From Pelagibacteraceae bacterium AG-349-L23 (GTDB lineage Bacteria > Pseudomonadota > Alphaproteobacteria > Pelagibacterales > Pelagibacteraceae), in NCBI GenBank assembly GCA_003281045.1, contig QCDD01000001.1, positions 1 through 62,207 of the forward strand: 62,207 nucleotides of DNA, read 5' to 3'. The notes below the pieces were generated by a model. It did not search any database, was not told where the DNA came from, and saw only the letters and a list, made by a program, of their open reading frames with translations. Within the stretch, counting starts at the first letter, position 1. Each line of letters opens with the position of its first letter. This document shows positions 1-8,945 of this stretch, piece by piece. Made by a program: the position numbers and the translations under genes.

Positions 1-2
1 AA

Positions 3-638
3 CAAGAAAAAGTTGTTGTGATAAATCCAGGAATTAGCCCTGTCCAAGAATTAAATAGGACATCGTTAACTAAAGTGGAAAGCTTACTTAAAACAAAATC
101 ACCACGTTTAATTACAGTTTCAAGATTTGATAAAAGAAAAAATCATGAAAAAGTGTTAATGGCTTTAAGAAACTTAAAACAAATTTATCCAAATATTGTT
201 TACATTTGCATTGGCTACGGAGAGGAAGAACAAAATTTAAAAGATTTGGTAAATGAACTCGATTTAAGTAGGCAAGTTATGTTTTTTAAAGAAATAACTG
301 ATGACCTTAAAAATGCTTTAGTGGCAAAATCAAATATATTTGTGATGCCCTCGATAAAATATAAAAGCTCAGTTGAGGGTTTTGGTATAGCTTATATAGA
401 AGCTGCGCAATACGGAGTTCCTTCATTAGGTGGTGTTGATGGTGGTGCAGCAGATGCAATTCAAAATGATAAAACTGGATTAATTTGTGATGGAAATAAC
501 CTAGATGATATTTATTCATCATTAAATTCAATGATTGAAAACAAAAAATATTTACATTTTGGTAAAAATGCAAAAGAGTTATCATCTAAATTCGATTGGT
601 CTAATACCATCGAACAATATAAAAAAATATTAAATTAA
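3..638 (+). CDS. Glycosyltransferase family 4 (group 1), C-terminal part, cut by window start
   Basis: The reading frame is open to the left edge of the window, so the N-terminal acceptor domain lies outside. What is visible is the C-terminal Rossmann half of a GT-B glycosyltransferase: a strand ending in INPG, a SRFDKRKNHEKVLMAL segment matching the family's (G)R...KG....A pattern, and near residues 120-135 (counted from the GTG at 18) the E-G-F-G-I-A-Y-I-E-A nucleotide-sugar motif with its conserved glutamates. Such enzymes move a sugar from an activated donor onto a lipid or glycan. The donor and acceptor cannot be read from sequence. The GTG at 18 is probably internal, not the start, because homologous sequence continues upstream of it. 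Confidence 0.85.
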   Translation, partial: QEKVVVINPGISPVQELNRTSLTKVESLLKTKSPRLITVSRFDKRKNHEKVLMALRNLKQIYPNIVYICIGYGEEEQNLKDLVNELDLSRQVMFFKEITDDLKNALVAKSNIFVMPSIKYKSSVEGFGIAYIEAAQYGVPSLGGVDGGAADAIQNDKTGLICDGNNLDDIYSSLNSMIENKKYLHFGKNAKELSSKFDWSNTIEQYKKILN

Positions 639-641
639 AAT

Positions 642-809
642 TTATTTTTTTATAGTCCAGCCATTCTTTTCCAAAGCTTTAATTAAGTTTTTAAGCATCT
701 CATCTCTTGATGATTTTTGATCACCTATTTTTTCAAAGAATACTGGTTTTAATCCCCTATTCTTTTTTGATTTAAAATAGTTTTTAATTGATTGTATTTT
801 TAGTTTCAT
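642..809 (-). CDS. Small basic protein, 55 aa, unknown
   Basis: A 55-residue ORF starting ATG at 809 with a clear Shine-Dalgarno AAAGGAG five bases upstream, unusually strong for this AT-rich window. The product is lysine-rich (about a quarter Lys), has no membrane segment, and ends in a predicted amphipathic helix (SSRDEMLKNLIKALEKNGW). It lies 90 bp downstream of tctA on the same strand and converges with the glycosyltransferase, with 3 bp between the stop codons. I recognise no family. The ribosome binding site and filled spacing make it a likely real gene; conservation in related genomes would settle it. Confidence 0.55.
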   Translation of the reverse strand: MKLKIQSIKNYFKSKKNRGLKPVFFEKIGDQKSSRDEMLKNLIKALEKNGWTIKK

Positions 810-899
810 GTTTCTCCTTTAGCGTTGTGTTTAAAGTCCCAGCAAGTAGAGTTATTTCTAAATCAGGACAACTATCTATACCATAATTTACTTAAAAAA

Positions 900-2396
900 T
901 TATTTTTTTGTCAAAGTTTTATAAATATGCCAAAGAACAATAAGAATTGTTGTAACCAATATACAAACTGTAAGAGTTCTGTCCCATAGAAACTCCCAAG
1001 ATCCATTACTTAAAAGTAATGATCTTCTTAGATTTTCCTCCATCAAGCCCCCAAGAACGAACGCTAGTATTAAAGGTGGCATGGGAAAATCATAAAGTCG
1101 TAAAAATGTTGCAACAACAGCTATACCAATCATTAAATAAATGTCGAAATTATTAAATGACATCACATAAATTCCTGTAATAGAAAAAAATAAGATTAAT
1201 GGAATCAAATAATTTTTTGGTACCGCAAGAATTCTAGCGATGTAGGGAATTAATGGTAAATTTAATATTAATAATATTACCATTCCAATATACATCGACA
1301 TAATCACTGACCAAAAAATTTCAGGATTAGTCATATAAAGTCTTGGACCTGGCTGTATACCAAAGCCCAAAAGTGCACCAAGCATGACCGCTGTAGTTCC
1401 ACTACCTGGAATACCTAAAGTTAACATTGGTACAAAAGAACCAGAGCATGCTGCATTATTTGCTGTTTCAGGTGCAGACAATCCATTCACACTTCCTTTT
1501 CCAAATTTTTCTTTTTCTTCATCCTTTACTAAATTTCTTTCCATTCCATATGCTAAGAATGATGCAATAGTGGCACCTGCACCAGGTAATACTCCAATCA
1601 AGAAACCAATAACTGAGGATCTTGGAATAGTTCGATACATTTTACCTCGTTCTTCTTTATTAATTCTTATTGATCCAAGTTCTGTTAGTGAAACTTGTTT
1701 TGCTGCAGCTGTTGGATCATTTCGCTTTAATATGATTGTTAAGGCTTCGCTCATAGCAAATGTTGACATAACAACCAAAACGAAGCTTATTCCATCTGTT
1801 AAATTCATATTATCAAAAGTAAATCTTGTAATATCAGACAGAGAGTCTTGACCAACAGATGCTAACATCAAACCAAGTACAACCATCATCATCGCTTTTA
1901 AGAATTGTCCTTTAGATGAAAAAGCTGCTATTGCCGTTAACCCTAAAATCATTAATGCGAAATAATCTGGCGATCTAAAAGATAAGCTTACTTTTGATAA
2001 ACTTGGAGCCATAAACAATAAATAAATTGCTGATAGTGTTCCACCTGCAAATGAACTCCAAGCAGCGATAGCTAATGCTTTACCGGCTTTACCTTGTTGT
2101 GCCATTGGATATCCATCAAAAGAAGTTGCGACAGTTCCTGGAACTCCTGGTGCATTTAACAAAATGGAGGAGGTAGAACCACCAAATACTGCCCCATAAT
2201 AAACTCCAGCCATTAAAATCAAGCCTGTTGCAGGATCAAAACCATAAGTAATTGGTATCATTAAAGCAATTGCTGTCATGGGACCTAAACCAGGTAACAT
2301 TCCAATAATTGTTCCAAAGAAACAGCCAATCATAACCATAAAAATATTTTGAAATGATAATGCTGTAGTTAAACCAATTAATATTCCTTCTGTCAT
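900..2396 (-). CDS. tctA: Tripartite tricarboxylate transporter, large permease subunit TctA
   Basis: A 498-residue polytopic inner-membrane protein and the translocating subunit of a TTT-family secondary importer. It carries the duplicated family signature: GMLPGLGP near residue 32 followed by GGSTSSILLNAPG near 72, and the second-repeat counterpart GVLPGAGATIASF near 265. About twelve hydrophobic segments and the family-typical length of about 500 aa agree. It is translated last in tctC-tctB-tctA, overlapping tctB by 4 bp. TTT systems import carboxylates such as citrate, tartrate or aromatic acids; the substrate here cannot be inferred from sequence. Confidence 0.95.
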   Translation of the reverse strand: MTEGILIGLTTALSFQNIFMVMIGCFFGTIIGMLPGLGPMTAIALMIPITYGFDPATGLILMAGVYYGAVFGGSTSSILLNAPGVPGTVATSFDGYPMAQQGKAGKALAIAAWSSFAGGTLSAIYLLFMAPSLSKVSLSFRSPDYFALMILGLTAIAAFSSKGQFLKAMMMVVLGLMLASVGQDSLSDITRFTFDNMNLTDGISFVLVVMSTFAMSEALTIILKRNDPTAAAKQVSLTELGSIRINKEERGKMYRTIPRSSVIGFLIGVLPGAGATIASFLAYGMERNLVKDEEKEKFGKGSVNGLSAPETANNAACSGSFVPMLTLGIPGSGTTAVMLGALLGFGIQPGPRLYMTNPEIFWSVIMSMYIGMVILLILNLPLIPYIARILAVPKNYLIPLILFFSITGIYVMSFNNFDIYLMIGIAVVATFLRLYDFPMPPLILAFVLGGLMEENLRRSLLLSNGSWEFLWDRTLTVCILVTTILIVLWHIYKTLTKK

Positions 2397-2863
2397 CCCA
2401 TCACTCCAATAGATTTTAAAAAGGGATCCCTTAAATAAATTTCAAGAACTCCGTGAAGTAAATACATAAATCCAGCAACAAATGGGAATGAAAGTAAAAA
2501 CATTAAGACCCACCTTCTCTCACCTAAAAAGTAATAAGATGCAAATAAAAACAAAGATGTAGTTAAAAAGTAACCCACTTTTAAAATTGTTGCCCCATAG
2601 ATAATTGCAATAACAATTAGTAATGCCGTTTTTTTGTACTCTAATGTTTTATGTTCAACTTTTATGGTATCTGGATCTGGTAAGATTAATTTTAAACCAG
2701 AAAAAAATAAACCGGCATATCCTAAATAAATCGGAAAGGTTCTTGCATTAAATGGTGCATTCTCATCGAACGCAAAAACTTGTATTTGATAAGCTGTGTA
2801 TAAATAGAATACTGAGAAAATAAAAAAGAGCAGTGATATAATTTTTGTCGTATTTATATTCAC
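2393..2863 (-). CDS. tctB: Tripartite tricarboxylate transporter, small permease subunit TctB
   Basis: A 156-residue protein with four predicted transmembrane helices (about residues 8-27, 46-62, 79-96 and 99-145 as two closely spaced helices), the usual architecture of TctB. Its sequence is poorly conserved within the family, so the call rests on size, topology and position between the solute-binding protein and the large permease. It overlaps tctA by 4 bp, suggesting translational coupling. The FPIYLGYAGLFFSGLKL segment near 44-60 resembles the loop-helix region common in TctB. Confidence 0.85.
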   Translation of the reverse strand: MNINTTKIISLLFFIFSVFYLYTAYQIQVFAFDENAPFNARTFPIYLGYAGLFFSGLKLILPDPDTIKVEHKTLEYKKTALLIVIAIIYGATILKVGYFLTTSLFLFASYYFLGERRWVLMFLLSFPFVAGFMYLLHGVLEIYLRDPFLKSIGVMG

Positions 2864-2891
2864 TGCTCTTTTAATTAATTAATCCAGAGGA

Positions 2892-3872
2892 TTAAATAAC
2901 TCCTAGTTTCTTCATAAGAGCTGTCATTTCCTTTGTTTGAGTTTTTAAAAACTTAACAAACTTTTTGTCTGGGTTATAAATATTTACCCAAGCATTTCTT
3001 GCTCTTACTGCTTCCCATTCAGGAGTTTTTTGTACATCGCCTAACATTTTAGCAATAGCTTTTTTATCTTTGCTACTCATGCCTGGAGGACCAAAAAATC
3101 CTCTCCAGTTTACGAATTGTACATCATATCCTTGCTCTTTAAGTGTAGGTGCATCAGGTGCATCGCCAACTCTATCAGGCGCAGTTATACCAATGATTCT
3201 TACTTGGTCTCTTGCTCCCATTAATTCACCTAAACCTGTAGATATAATTTGAGTTTCTCCAGATAAAAGTCCAGCTAATGCTTTTCCACCTGCATCATAA
3301 GGAATATAAGCTACAGCATTTGGATCTGCACCAGCAGCTTGAAATGCTAAAGCACCAATTAAATGGTCCATACTTCCTCTAACAGAACCACCAGCCATTT
3401 TTATTGAACTAGGGTTTGCTTTATATGCATCAACAACATCTTTAAAGTTTTTGAAAGGTGAGTCTTTTGCAACTGCAATTGCACCATAATCACCAATTAC
3501 TCCAGCAATTGGAACAACATCTTTATAAGATAAAGTTCCACTTCCACTGACATAACCTTTGTGTCTTGTAATTGATCTCAAAACTAGTGGTGTTGATTGA
3601 ACTAAGATTGTATTTTCTGGCTTAGTATTAATCATGTAAGCTAGAGCTTTTCCACCACCACCACCTGACATATTTTCAAATGATGCGCTTTTTAAAAATC
3701 CAGCTTTTGTCAAAGCTTCTCCAGTACCTCTAGCAGTTCCATCCCAACCACCACCAGCACCACCACCAATTACAAAATGTAGTTTATCAATTGCAATTGA
3801 GTTGACTGTAGTTGTTGATAATAAAAGAGCGGCAGAGAATAAAACTGAAAAAAAAGATTTAATTAGTTTCAT
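2892..3872 (-). CDS. tctC: TTT-family solute-binding protein (TctC/Bug)
   Basis: A 326-residue periplasmic binding protein with an N-terminal signal peptide (Lys at 3-5, hydrophobic core to about residue 27). The mature protein begins with the Bug-fold strand FVIGGGAGGGWDGTARG, a glycine-rich version of the family motif that contacts the ligand carboxylate, and has a PYDAGGKALAGLLSGE region near 190, equivalent to the family's second ligand loop. It is the first gene of the tctCBA operon. The unusually glycine-rich first loop could reflect a particular ligand, but none can be named. Confidence 0.9.
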   Translation of the reverse strand: MKLIKSFFSVLFSAALLLSTTTVNSIAIDKLHFVIGGGAGGGWDGTARGTGEALTKAGFLKSASFENMSGGGGGKALAYMINTKPENTILVQSTPLVLRSITRHKGYVSGSGTLSYKDVVPIAGVIGDYGAIAVAKDSPFKNFKDVVDAYKANPSSIKMAGGSVRGSMDHLIGALAFQAAGADPNAVAYIPYDAGGKALAGLLSGETQIISTGLGELMGARDQVRIIGITAPDRVGDAPDAPTLKEQGYDVQFVNWRGFFGPPGMSSKDKKAIAKMLGDVQKTPEWEAVRARNAWVNIYNPDKKFVKFLKTQTKEMTALMKKLGVI

Positions 3873-3952
3873 TATTTCCTCTCGTTGTTATAGTTAATTA
3901 CATAGATTAAACATACTTTTAGTAATCTAGTCAACAACCAAAGATAGAGCAC

Positions 3953-5032
3953 ATGCAGAACGTGATTCCCTTTAACCGAGAAAGTTTTGGGCAATTATTA
4001 TCAAAAAAATTTTTATTAGTTATTGTAATCTCTATTCCTAGTGCGATTGTCGCTGACTTTTTTAAGGTCCCACTTGCGTGGATGATTGGTCCGATGATAA
4101 CAACCTCTTTGATTGCCCTAAAAGGTTTTCAAGTAATAATGCCAAGATTAGCCCTTAGCTCAATCTTAATTATTTTAGGATTACATATTGGAAACTATAT
4201 TGATCAAAATTTACTTAATCAGATGGTTAATTGGATTTGGACCACAATTATAATGTTTTTTTATATTGTTATTAGCATTCTAATTGTTTCTAAATATTTA
4301 CAAAAATTTTCTGATTACAAAGAAAAAACATCGATATTTTCTGCTGCCCCAGGTGCTTTAGGACCATTAATGATTTTAGCAGAATATGAAAAATCAGATT
4401 TATCTCAAGTAGCTACAGCTCATTTAATTCGATTAATAATTATAATAACTTTATTCCCTTTTATAATAGTTAGTCTTTACCCAGCTGAAGCTTTAAAATT
4501 AGAAAAATTTGATTACATGTCTCAAAACCATTGGGAATTAATTATATTAATTATTGTTTCATTAGTGTTCATATTTTTTTTTGATAAATTTAAAGTTCCA
4601 GCTGCGCTCTTATCTGGAACACTCGTTGCAAGTGGAGTTTTACAAATATCTGACATCGCGTCATACAAATTACCCGATGCATCAATAAATTTTTGTTTAT
4701 TAATTTTGGGAGCTTCTGTTGGATGTAGGTTTGCAAATAAAACATTTAAAGAAGTGGCAAATAACTCTTTTCATGGATTAGTTGCAACCATACTTTTAGT
4801 TTTATTAGGTCTGATAGCAGCATACGTTGCTACATTTTTTGTAGATAATAACATTTTATCACTGATCTTATCCTTTTGCCCCGGAGGAATTTATGAGGTA
4901 GCAGTAATAGCGATTGCTTTTGACCTTGAGCCAGATTTTGTTGCTTTTCATCATATTATAAGATTGTTATTTATACTCTTTGTCGTGCCAGTGATTTTAA
5001 GAATAATTGAAAAAACTAGGTTAAAGAATTAG
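3953..5032 (+). CDS. AbrB-family membrane protein
   Basis: A 359-residue polytopic membrane protein with two homologous halves. Each half has a PXAWMIGPM or KVPAALLSGT style segment (residues 43-52 and 214-224) followed by a glycine-containing helix, the layout of the AbrB duplication family often labelled ammonia-monooxygenase regulator. Conserved features visible are FSAAPGALGPL near 129 and the equivalent FCPGGIYEVAVIA near 310. The family is thought to be a transporter; the AbrB regulator label is historical. It is divergent from tctCBA with about 80 bp between them, so a shared promoter region and related function are possible but unproven. Confidence 0.8.
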   Translation: MQNVIPFNRESFGQLLSKKFLLVIVISIPSAIVADFFKVPLAWMIGPMITTSLIALKGFQVIMPRLALSSILIILGLHIGNYIDQNLLNQMVNWIWTTIIMFFYIVISILIVSKYLQKFSDYKEKTSIFSAAPGALGPLMILAEYEKSDLSQVATAHLIRLIIIITLFPFIIVSLYPAEALKLEKFDYMSQNHWELIILIIVSLVFIFFFDKFKVPAALLSGTLVASGVLQISDIASYKLPDASINFCLLILGASVGCRFANKTFKEVANNSFHGLVATILLVLLGLIAAYVATFFVDNNILSLILSFCPGGIYEVAVIAIAFDLEPDFVAFHHIIRLLFILFVVPVILRIIEKTRLKN

Positions 5033-5957
5033 ATAATCTTTCAAAAACTCTTTCAGCACTTAAGTTTTTTAAATCCGTAACTTCAATTGGTTTAAAATTT
5101 TCTCTTTCAATACTTACTTTGTACGCTGTTGTATGTTTGCCGAATAATGTAAGACCTTTGGCTCCTACATGAGCAGCTATGTGCGCAGGACCAGTATCAT
5201 TTGCAACAACAAATGAACTATCTTTTATCAGGGCAGTAAGTTGAGAAATATCTAGCGCTCTTCCATTATCCAGTAAAGCTAATGCATTAATATTTTTTGC
5301 TTCACTGATTTCAGTTGGTCCAGGAGCTGTGATAACTTTATATTCTTCACCATACTTACTCGATATTAAATCAATAAGTGTGTTGTAATAAGGCCATTTT
5401 TTAATTGTTAAATGAGGTGAACAGAAAGGAAATAATAAAATATATTTTGTTATTTTATAAAAATTTCTAATTTCACTAATGTCTGTAGCAGCCCAATTGA
5501 AGTCTGGTCTTAACGTATTCAATGTATTTAATCCTGATTCTTTCAATTGATATTCAAATCTTTCGAGAACCGAATTTTTATCAAATTCGCTTTTGTTTTT
5601 TCCTTCTGGTAAAGTTGTTATTGAGCTCGACCATATTTCCTTGCCTGCTTTTGGAAAAAGAATATTTTTATAAAAGTTAGTTCTAGATGAATTTTGCAAG
5701 TCAAAAACTTTAGAAAAATTATGTTTTTTTATTTCACGCATTAAAAAATATAAATATATTAAATTAAATCTTGGTAGTCTTTTGTCTAAAATAACATTAT
5801 GAATAAATGGATTTTTTTTGAATAAATCAATAAATGGTTTTGTAGTAAGAAGATGAATTTGATCATTTTTATGATTTTCAGATATGTCTTGAATAGCACC
5901 ACTAGCTTGGGATATATCTCCTAAAGATCCGTGTTTGATAATTAGTATATTAGACAT
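5016..5957 (-). CDS. Glycosyltransferase family 9 (heptosyltransferase-like)
   Basis: A 313-residue GT-B enzyme. The N-terminus ILIIKHGSLGDISQA is the GT9 opening motif, and the C-terminal motif VVANDTGPAHIAAHVGAKGLTLFG (residues about 253-276) holds the conserved D-T-G-P-x-H that binds the ADP-sugar. GT9 enzymes add heptose or related sugars to the lipopolysaccharide core on the cytoplasmic side of the inner membrane. Its end overlaps the convergent AbrB gene by 17 bp. The exact sugar cannot be assigned, and a full heptose-core pathway is not visible here. Confidence 0.85.
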   Translation of the reverse strand: MSNILIIKHGSLGDISQASGAIQDISENHKNDQIHLLTTKPFIDLFKKNPFIHNVILDKRLPRFNLIYLYFLMREIKKHNFSKVFDLQNSSRTNFYKNILFPKAGKEIWSSSITTLPEGKNKSEFDKNSVLERFEYQLKESGLNTLNTLRPDFNWAATDISEIRNFYKITKYILLFPFCSPHLTIKKWPYYNTLIDLISSKYGEEYKVITAPGPTEISEAKNINALALLDNGRALDISQLTALIKDSSFVVANDTGPAHIAAHVGAKGLTLFGKHTTAYKVSIERENFKPIEVTDLKNLSAERVFERLSNSLT

Positions 5958-5989
5958 ATTTATAACAAGATAACATAGTATTAAATTTT

Positions 5990-6379
5990 ATGAATAAAAT
6001 TATAGTAGAAGTTTCAGTTGGAGAACTTTTAGATAAAATTTCAATTTTAGAGATTAAAAAAGAAAAGATAAAAGATGCTGAAAAATTAGAATTCATTAAT
6101 AACGAACACTCTATTCTTAAAAATCAGTTAGATGAAAATATCAAATCTGATGAAAAGCTGAATAATCTTTACCAATCTCTTAAAGAAATTAACTCAAAAC
6201 TTTGGGTTATCGAGGATGATAAAAGACAATGTGAGAAAGAAAAGGATTTCGGGGAAAAATTTATTAAGCTTTCAAGAGATGTTCATTTTCTAAATGATGA
6301 TCGGGCAAAAATTAAATTAGAGATTAACAATCACACTGGATCAACTATCAAAGAAATAAAAGAATACACCAGTTATTAA
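5990..6379 (+). CDS. DUF6165 family protein
   Basis: A 129-residue soluble protein opening IIVEVSVGELLDKISILEIK, the signature of DUF6165. The rest is strongly helical and charged, probably coiled-coil (residues 20-110), with an NSKLWVIEDDKR segment matching the family's LW.iED..R core. Members usually sit beside glycosyltransferases or surface-polysaccharide genes, and here the gene is divergent from a GT9 gene with 32 bp between starts. The biochemical function is unknown. Confidence 0.75.
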   Translation: MNKIIVEVSVGELLDKISILEIKKEKIKDAEKLEFINNEHSILKNQLDENIKSDEKLNNLYQSLKEINSKLWVIEDDKRQCEKEKDFGEKFIKLSRDVHFLNDDRAKIKLEINNHTGSTIKEIKEYTSY

Positions 6380-6386
6380 ATCATTA

Positions 6387-7538
6387 ATGGGACTTCATTT
6401 TTCAAAAGAGGAATTTAGAGTTAGAAAATCGAAAGTTTTAGACTCTATGAAAGATCAAAACATTGATGCTTTGTTAATGTTTAGACAAGAGTCTATGTAT
6501 TGGTTAACTGGTTATGACACATTTGGATATGTTTTTTTTCAAACATTAATTTTAGATAAAAAAGGAAACACAATATTACTGACTAGAGCTCCAGATTTAA
6601 GACAGGCACAAAATACATCTAATATTAAAGATATAAGAATTTGGGTTGATAAAGATGGATCAAACCCAACCGATGATCTTAAAGTTATTTTGGATGAGCT
6701 AAATCTTAAAGGAAAAAAATTAGGAATTGAATATGATGCTTATGGATTGACTGGAAAAAATACATTGAAGCTCAATAAGTCTTTAGAGAATTATTGTTCT
6801 GTTGAAGATAAATCAGACTTAATAACAAAGTTAAGAGTAGTGAAATCCAAAGAGGAAATTGTTTATGTAAAAAAAGCTGCAGAACTGGCTGATCAAGCTT
6901 TGGATGAAGTTTGGAAATATGCCACAGCGGGTGTGAATGAGTCTAAGATTTTAGCTGAAATGAATAAAGTTATATTTGAAGGAGGCGGAGATTATCCTGC
7001 AAATGAATTTATTATTGGTTCAGGAAAAAATGCTCTTCTTTGCCGTTATCAATCAGAGAAACAGACTTTAAATGCTCAAGATCAATTAACTATAGAATGG
7101 GCTGGTACTTATAGACATTACCATTCAGCAATGTTTAGAACAATTCCTATAGGTAAAGCAAATCCTAAACATCATAAAATGCATGAGGCGTGTGTTGAAG
7201 CGTTAAGGAATTGTGAAAATAAATTAAAACCTGGAAATAAAATTGGAGAGGTTTTTGATATTCACGCAAAAACTTTTGATGATCTTGGTTTTAATAAAGC
7301 AAGAATGAATGCATGTGGATATTCTTTAGGTACTACTTTTGCTCCAAATTGGATGGATTGGCCAATGTTATATACCGGAAATCCATATGTGATTGAGCCT
7401 GGAAATGTTTTTTTTATGCATATGATATTAATGGACTCGGAAAATCAATTAGCAATGAACCTGGGTGAAACTTATTTAGTCACTGAGCAAGGTAACGAAA
7501 GACTTGGTAAACAAAAAATTGATTTAGTTGTACTTTAA
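6387..7538 (+). CDS. M24-fold hydrolase, creatinase/ectoine-hydrolase type (non-metallopeptidase)
   Basis: A 383-residue protein with the creatinase N-domain (1-150) and the pita-bread catalytic domain (155-383). The five metal ligands of true M24 aminopeptidases are not retained: the first Asp is Glu237 (IEWAG), the second is Ala248 (YHSAMFRT), and the metal His is Tyr312 (GYSLG). Loss of these ligands is the pattern of creatinase and ectoine hydrolase (DoeA), which hydrolyse C-N bonds of small molecules without metal. It is probably annotated elsewhere as Xaa-Pro peptidase, which I doubt. It converges on a polar amino-acid ABC importer, overlapping by 4 bp. The substrate could be ectoine, creatine or a related compound (inference). 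Confidence 0.8.
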   Translation: MGLHFSKEEFRVRKSKVLDSMKDQNIDALLMFRQESMYWLTGYDTFGYVFFQTLILDKKGNTILLTRAPDLRQAQNTSNIKDIRIWVDKDGSNPTDDLKVILDELNLKGKKLGIEYDAYGLTGKNTLKLNKSLENYCSVEDKSDLITKLRVVKSKEEIVYVKKAAELADQALDEVWKYATAGVNESKILAEMNKVIFEGGGDYPANEFIIGSGKNALLCRYQSEKQTLNAQDQLTIEWAGTYRHYHSAMFRTIPIGKANPKHHKMHEACVEALRNCENKLKPGNKIGEVFDIHAKTFDDLGFNKARMNACGYSLGTTFAPNWMDWPMLYTGNPYVIEPGNVFFMHMILMDSENQLAMNLGETYLVTEQGNERLGKQKIDLVVL

Positions 7539-8209
7539 TTAAAGCTGTATTTCTTTTCTAAAAACTTAATCACATTGTGGATTATAAAGGTCATAAATAG
7601 ATAAATACCACCAGCAACAATAAATACTTCAATTGGTTTAAAAGTTGTTGAAATTATATATTTTGCAACACCTGTAAGATCCATTATGGTGACAGTACTT
7701 GCTAAAGAAGTTCCTTTCATCATTAGAATAATTTCATTTCCATAAGCTGGTAAAGATTGTCTAATAGCGATCGGAATTTGAATTTTATAAAAGATTACTT
7801 TATTTGAGATACCCAAACTCTTACCTGCCTCTATTATTCCAGGTTTAATGGTTTGAAATGCTGATCTCAATATCTCTGAAGTGTAAGCACCCGTGTTAAG
7901 AGCAAAAGCAATTATTGCACACCAATATGGTTCTTTTAAAATTACCCATAAAACTGTCGATCTTAAATATTCAATCTGACCTAATCCAAAATAAATAATG
8001 AATATCTGTACTAAAAGTGGTGTACCTCTAAAAACATACGAATATCCATAAGCAAATCTATTGATAAATATATTTTTATTTAATCTTAAAATTGCAAAAA
8101 ATAAGCCAATGAATAATCCAATTATTAAAGAAACTGAGAGAAGTTTCAAAGTTATTACAGCAGCACTTAGTAACTTTGGGAGACTATTAATCATTAATTC
8201 AAGATCCAT
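7535..8209 (-). CDS. Polar amino-acid ABC transporter permease 2 (HisM/ArtM-like)
   Basis: A 224-residue inner-membrane permease of the polar amino-acid uptake family, with about five helices. The EAA loop is at about residues 125-155 (GIIEAGKSLGISNKVIFYK then IQIPIAIRQSLP), the contact point for an ABC ATPase. FRGTPLLVQIFIIYFGLG (60-77) is the family's conserved FRGTPLLVQ motif. It starts one base from the end of the first permease gene (ATG overlapping its stop) and is the last gene of the SBP-permease-permease operon. No ATPase gene follows; the next gene is convergent. Confidence 0.9.
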   Translation of the reverse strand: MDLELMINSLPKLLSAAVITLKLLSVSLIIGLFIGLFFAILRLNKNIFINRFAYGYSYVFRGTPLLVQIFIIYFGLGQIEYLRSTVLWVILKEPYWCAIIAFALNTGAYTSEILRSAFQTIKPGIIEAGKSLGISNKVIFYKIQIPIAIRQSLPAYGNEIILMMKGTSLASTVTIMDLTGVAKYIISTTFKPIEVFIVAGGIYLFMTFIIHNVIKFLEKKYSFN

Positions 8210-8901
8210 TAGTACCCCCTACTATATTTAACTTCTAATCTGTTAATTAATTTCATGCTCACAAAAGTAAGTAGTAAATACAAAACTGCAGCAAATGAAT
8301 AAAAGAACAATGGATCTCTTGTTGATCCAGCAGCAATATAAGATTGTCTCATGATTTCAACTAAACCTGTAACTGAAATTAGAGAAGTGTCTTTTAGAGT
8401 TATCTGCCAAACATTACTTAGATTTGGAATAGCTAATCTTAATGTTTGAGGTAAAATAATTTTAAAAAATTTTCCAAATTTGTTTAAACCTAATACATTT
8501 GCAGCTTCGAACTGGCCTTTATCAATTGATTGAATTGCTCCCCTAAAAACTTCAGTTGAATAAGCACCAGAAATTATTCCAATTGCAAATGCCCCTGTGA
8601 TAAATGCGTTTATTTCAATATACTCATTATAACCAAATATTGATGCAACAAACATAACTGCACCAGTTCCACCAAAAAAGAATAGGTAAATTACTAATAA
8701 TTCTGGAACACCTCTTATTATAGTTGTGTAGGAATTAGCTATGAAATTTAAAAACTTATTTTTAGATAATTTTAATGGAGTAAAGATTAACGCAAAAAGA
8801 AAACCTATAAACATTGCTGTTATTGAAACAGCTATTGTCATCAGGGTTGCGTAAAATAATTCATCGCCCCAACCAGTATCTCCGAATGCTAGAAGTTCCA
8901 T
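8209..8901 (-). CDS. Polar amino-acid ABC transporter permease 1 (HisQ/ArtQ-like)
   Basis: A 230-residue permease with the same fold as its downstream partner. It has IIRGVPELLVIYLFFFGG (63-80), matching the FRGxPxLxxL signature, and the EAA loop QFEAANVLGLNKFGKFFK with ILPQTLRLAIPN (about 130-160). Two different permease subunits of this type normally form a heterodimer with a cytoplasmic ATPase. The gene begins just 3 bp after a strong intercistronic hairpin that separates it from the binding-protein gene, and no Shine-Dalgarno sequence is visible outside that hairpin. Confidence 0.9.
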   Translation of the reverse strand: MELLAFGDTGWGDELFYATLMTIAVSITAMFIGFLFALIFTPLKLSKNKFLNFIANSYTTIIRGVPELLVIYLFFFGGTGAVMFVASIFGYNEYIEINAFITGAFAIGIISGAYSTEVFRGAIQSIDKGQFEAANVLGLNKFGKFFKIILPQTLRLAIPNLSNVWQITLKDTSLISVTGLVEIMRQSYIAAGSTRDPLFFYSFAAVLYLLLTFVSMKLINRLEVKYSRGY

Positions 8902-8903
8902 AT

Positions 8904-8937
8904 AGATTGGCGACTATACATTATAGTCGCCAAATCT
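8904..8937 (-). other. Intercistronic hairpin between binding protein and permease genes
   Basis: Perfect inverted repeat GGCGACTATA / TATAGTCGCC with a 3-base loop, extended on both sides by AGATT/AATCT with one bulged A. It begins about 9 bp after the stop of the binding-protein gene and ends 3 bp before the permease ATG. There is no U-tract on the minus-strand transcript, so it is not a standard terminator. Such stems after binding-protein genes usually protect the upstream mRNA and give excess binding protein. Confidence 0.7.
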
Positions 8938-8945
8938 AAAATTAA

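Noticed and set aside
1384-1851. Long plus-strand ORF of 155 codons inside tctA
   Set aside because: It is the antisense shadow of the well-conserved tctA and has no recognisable motif.
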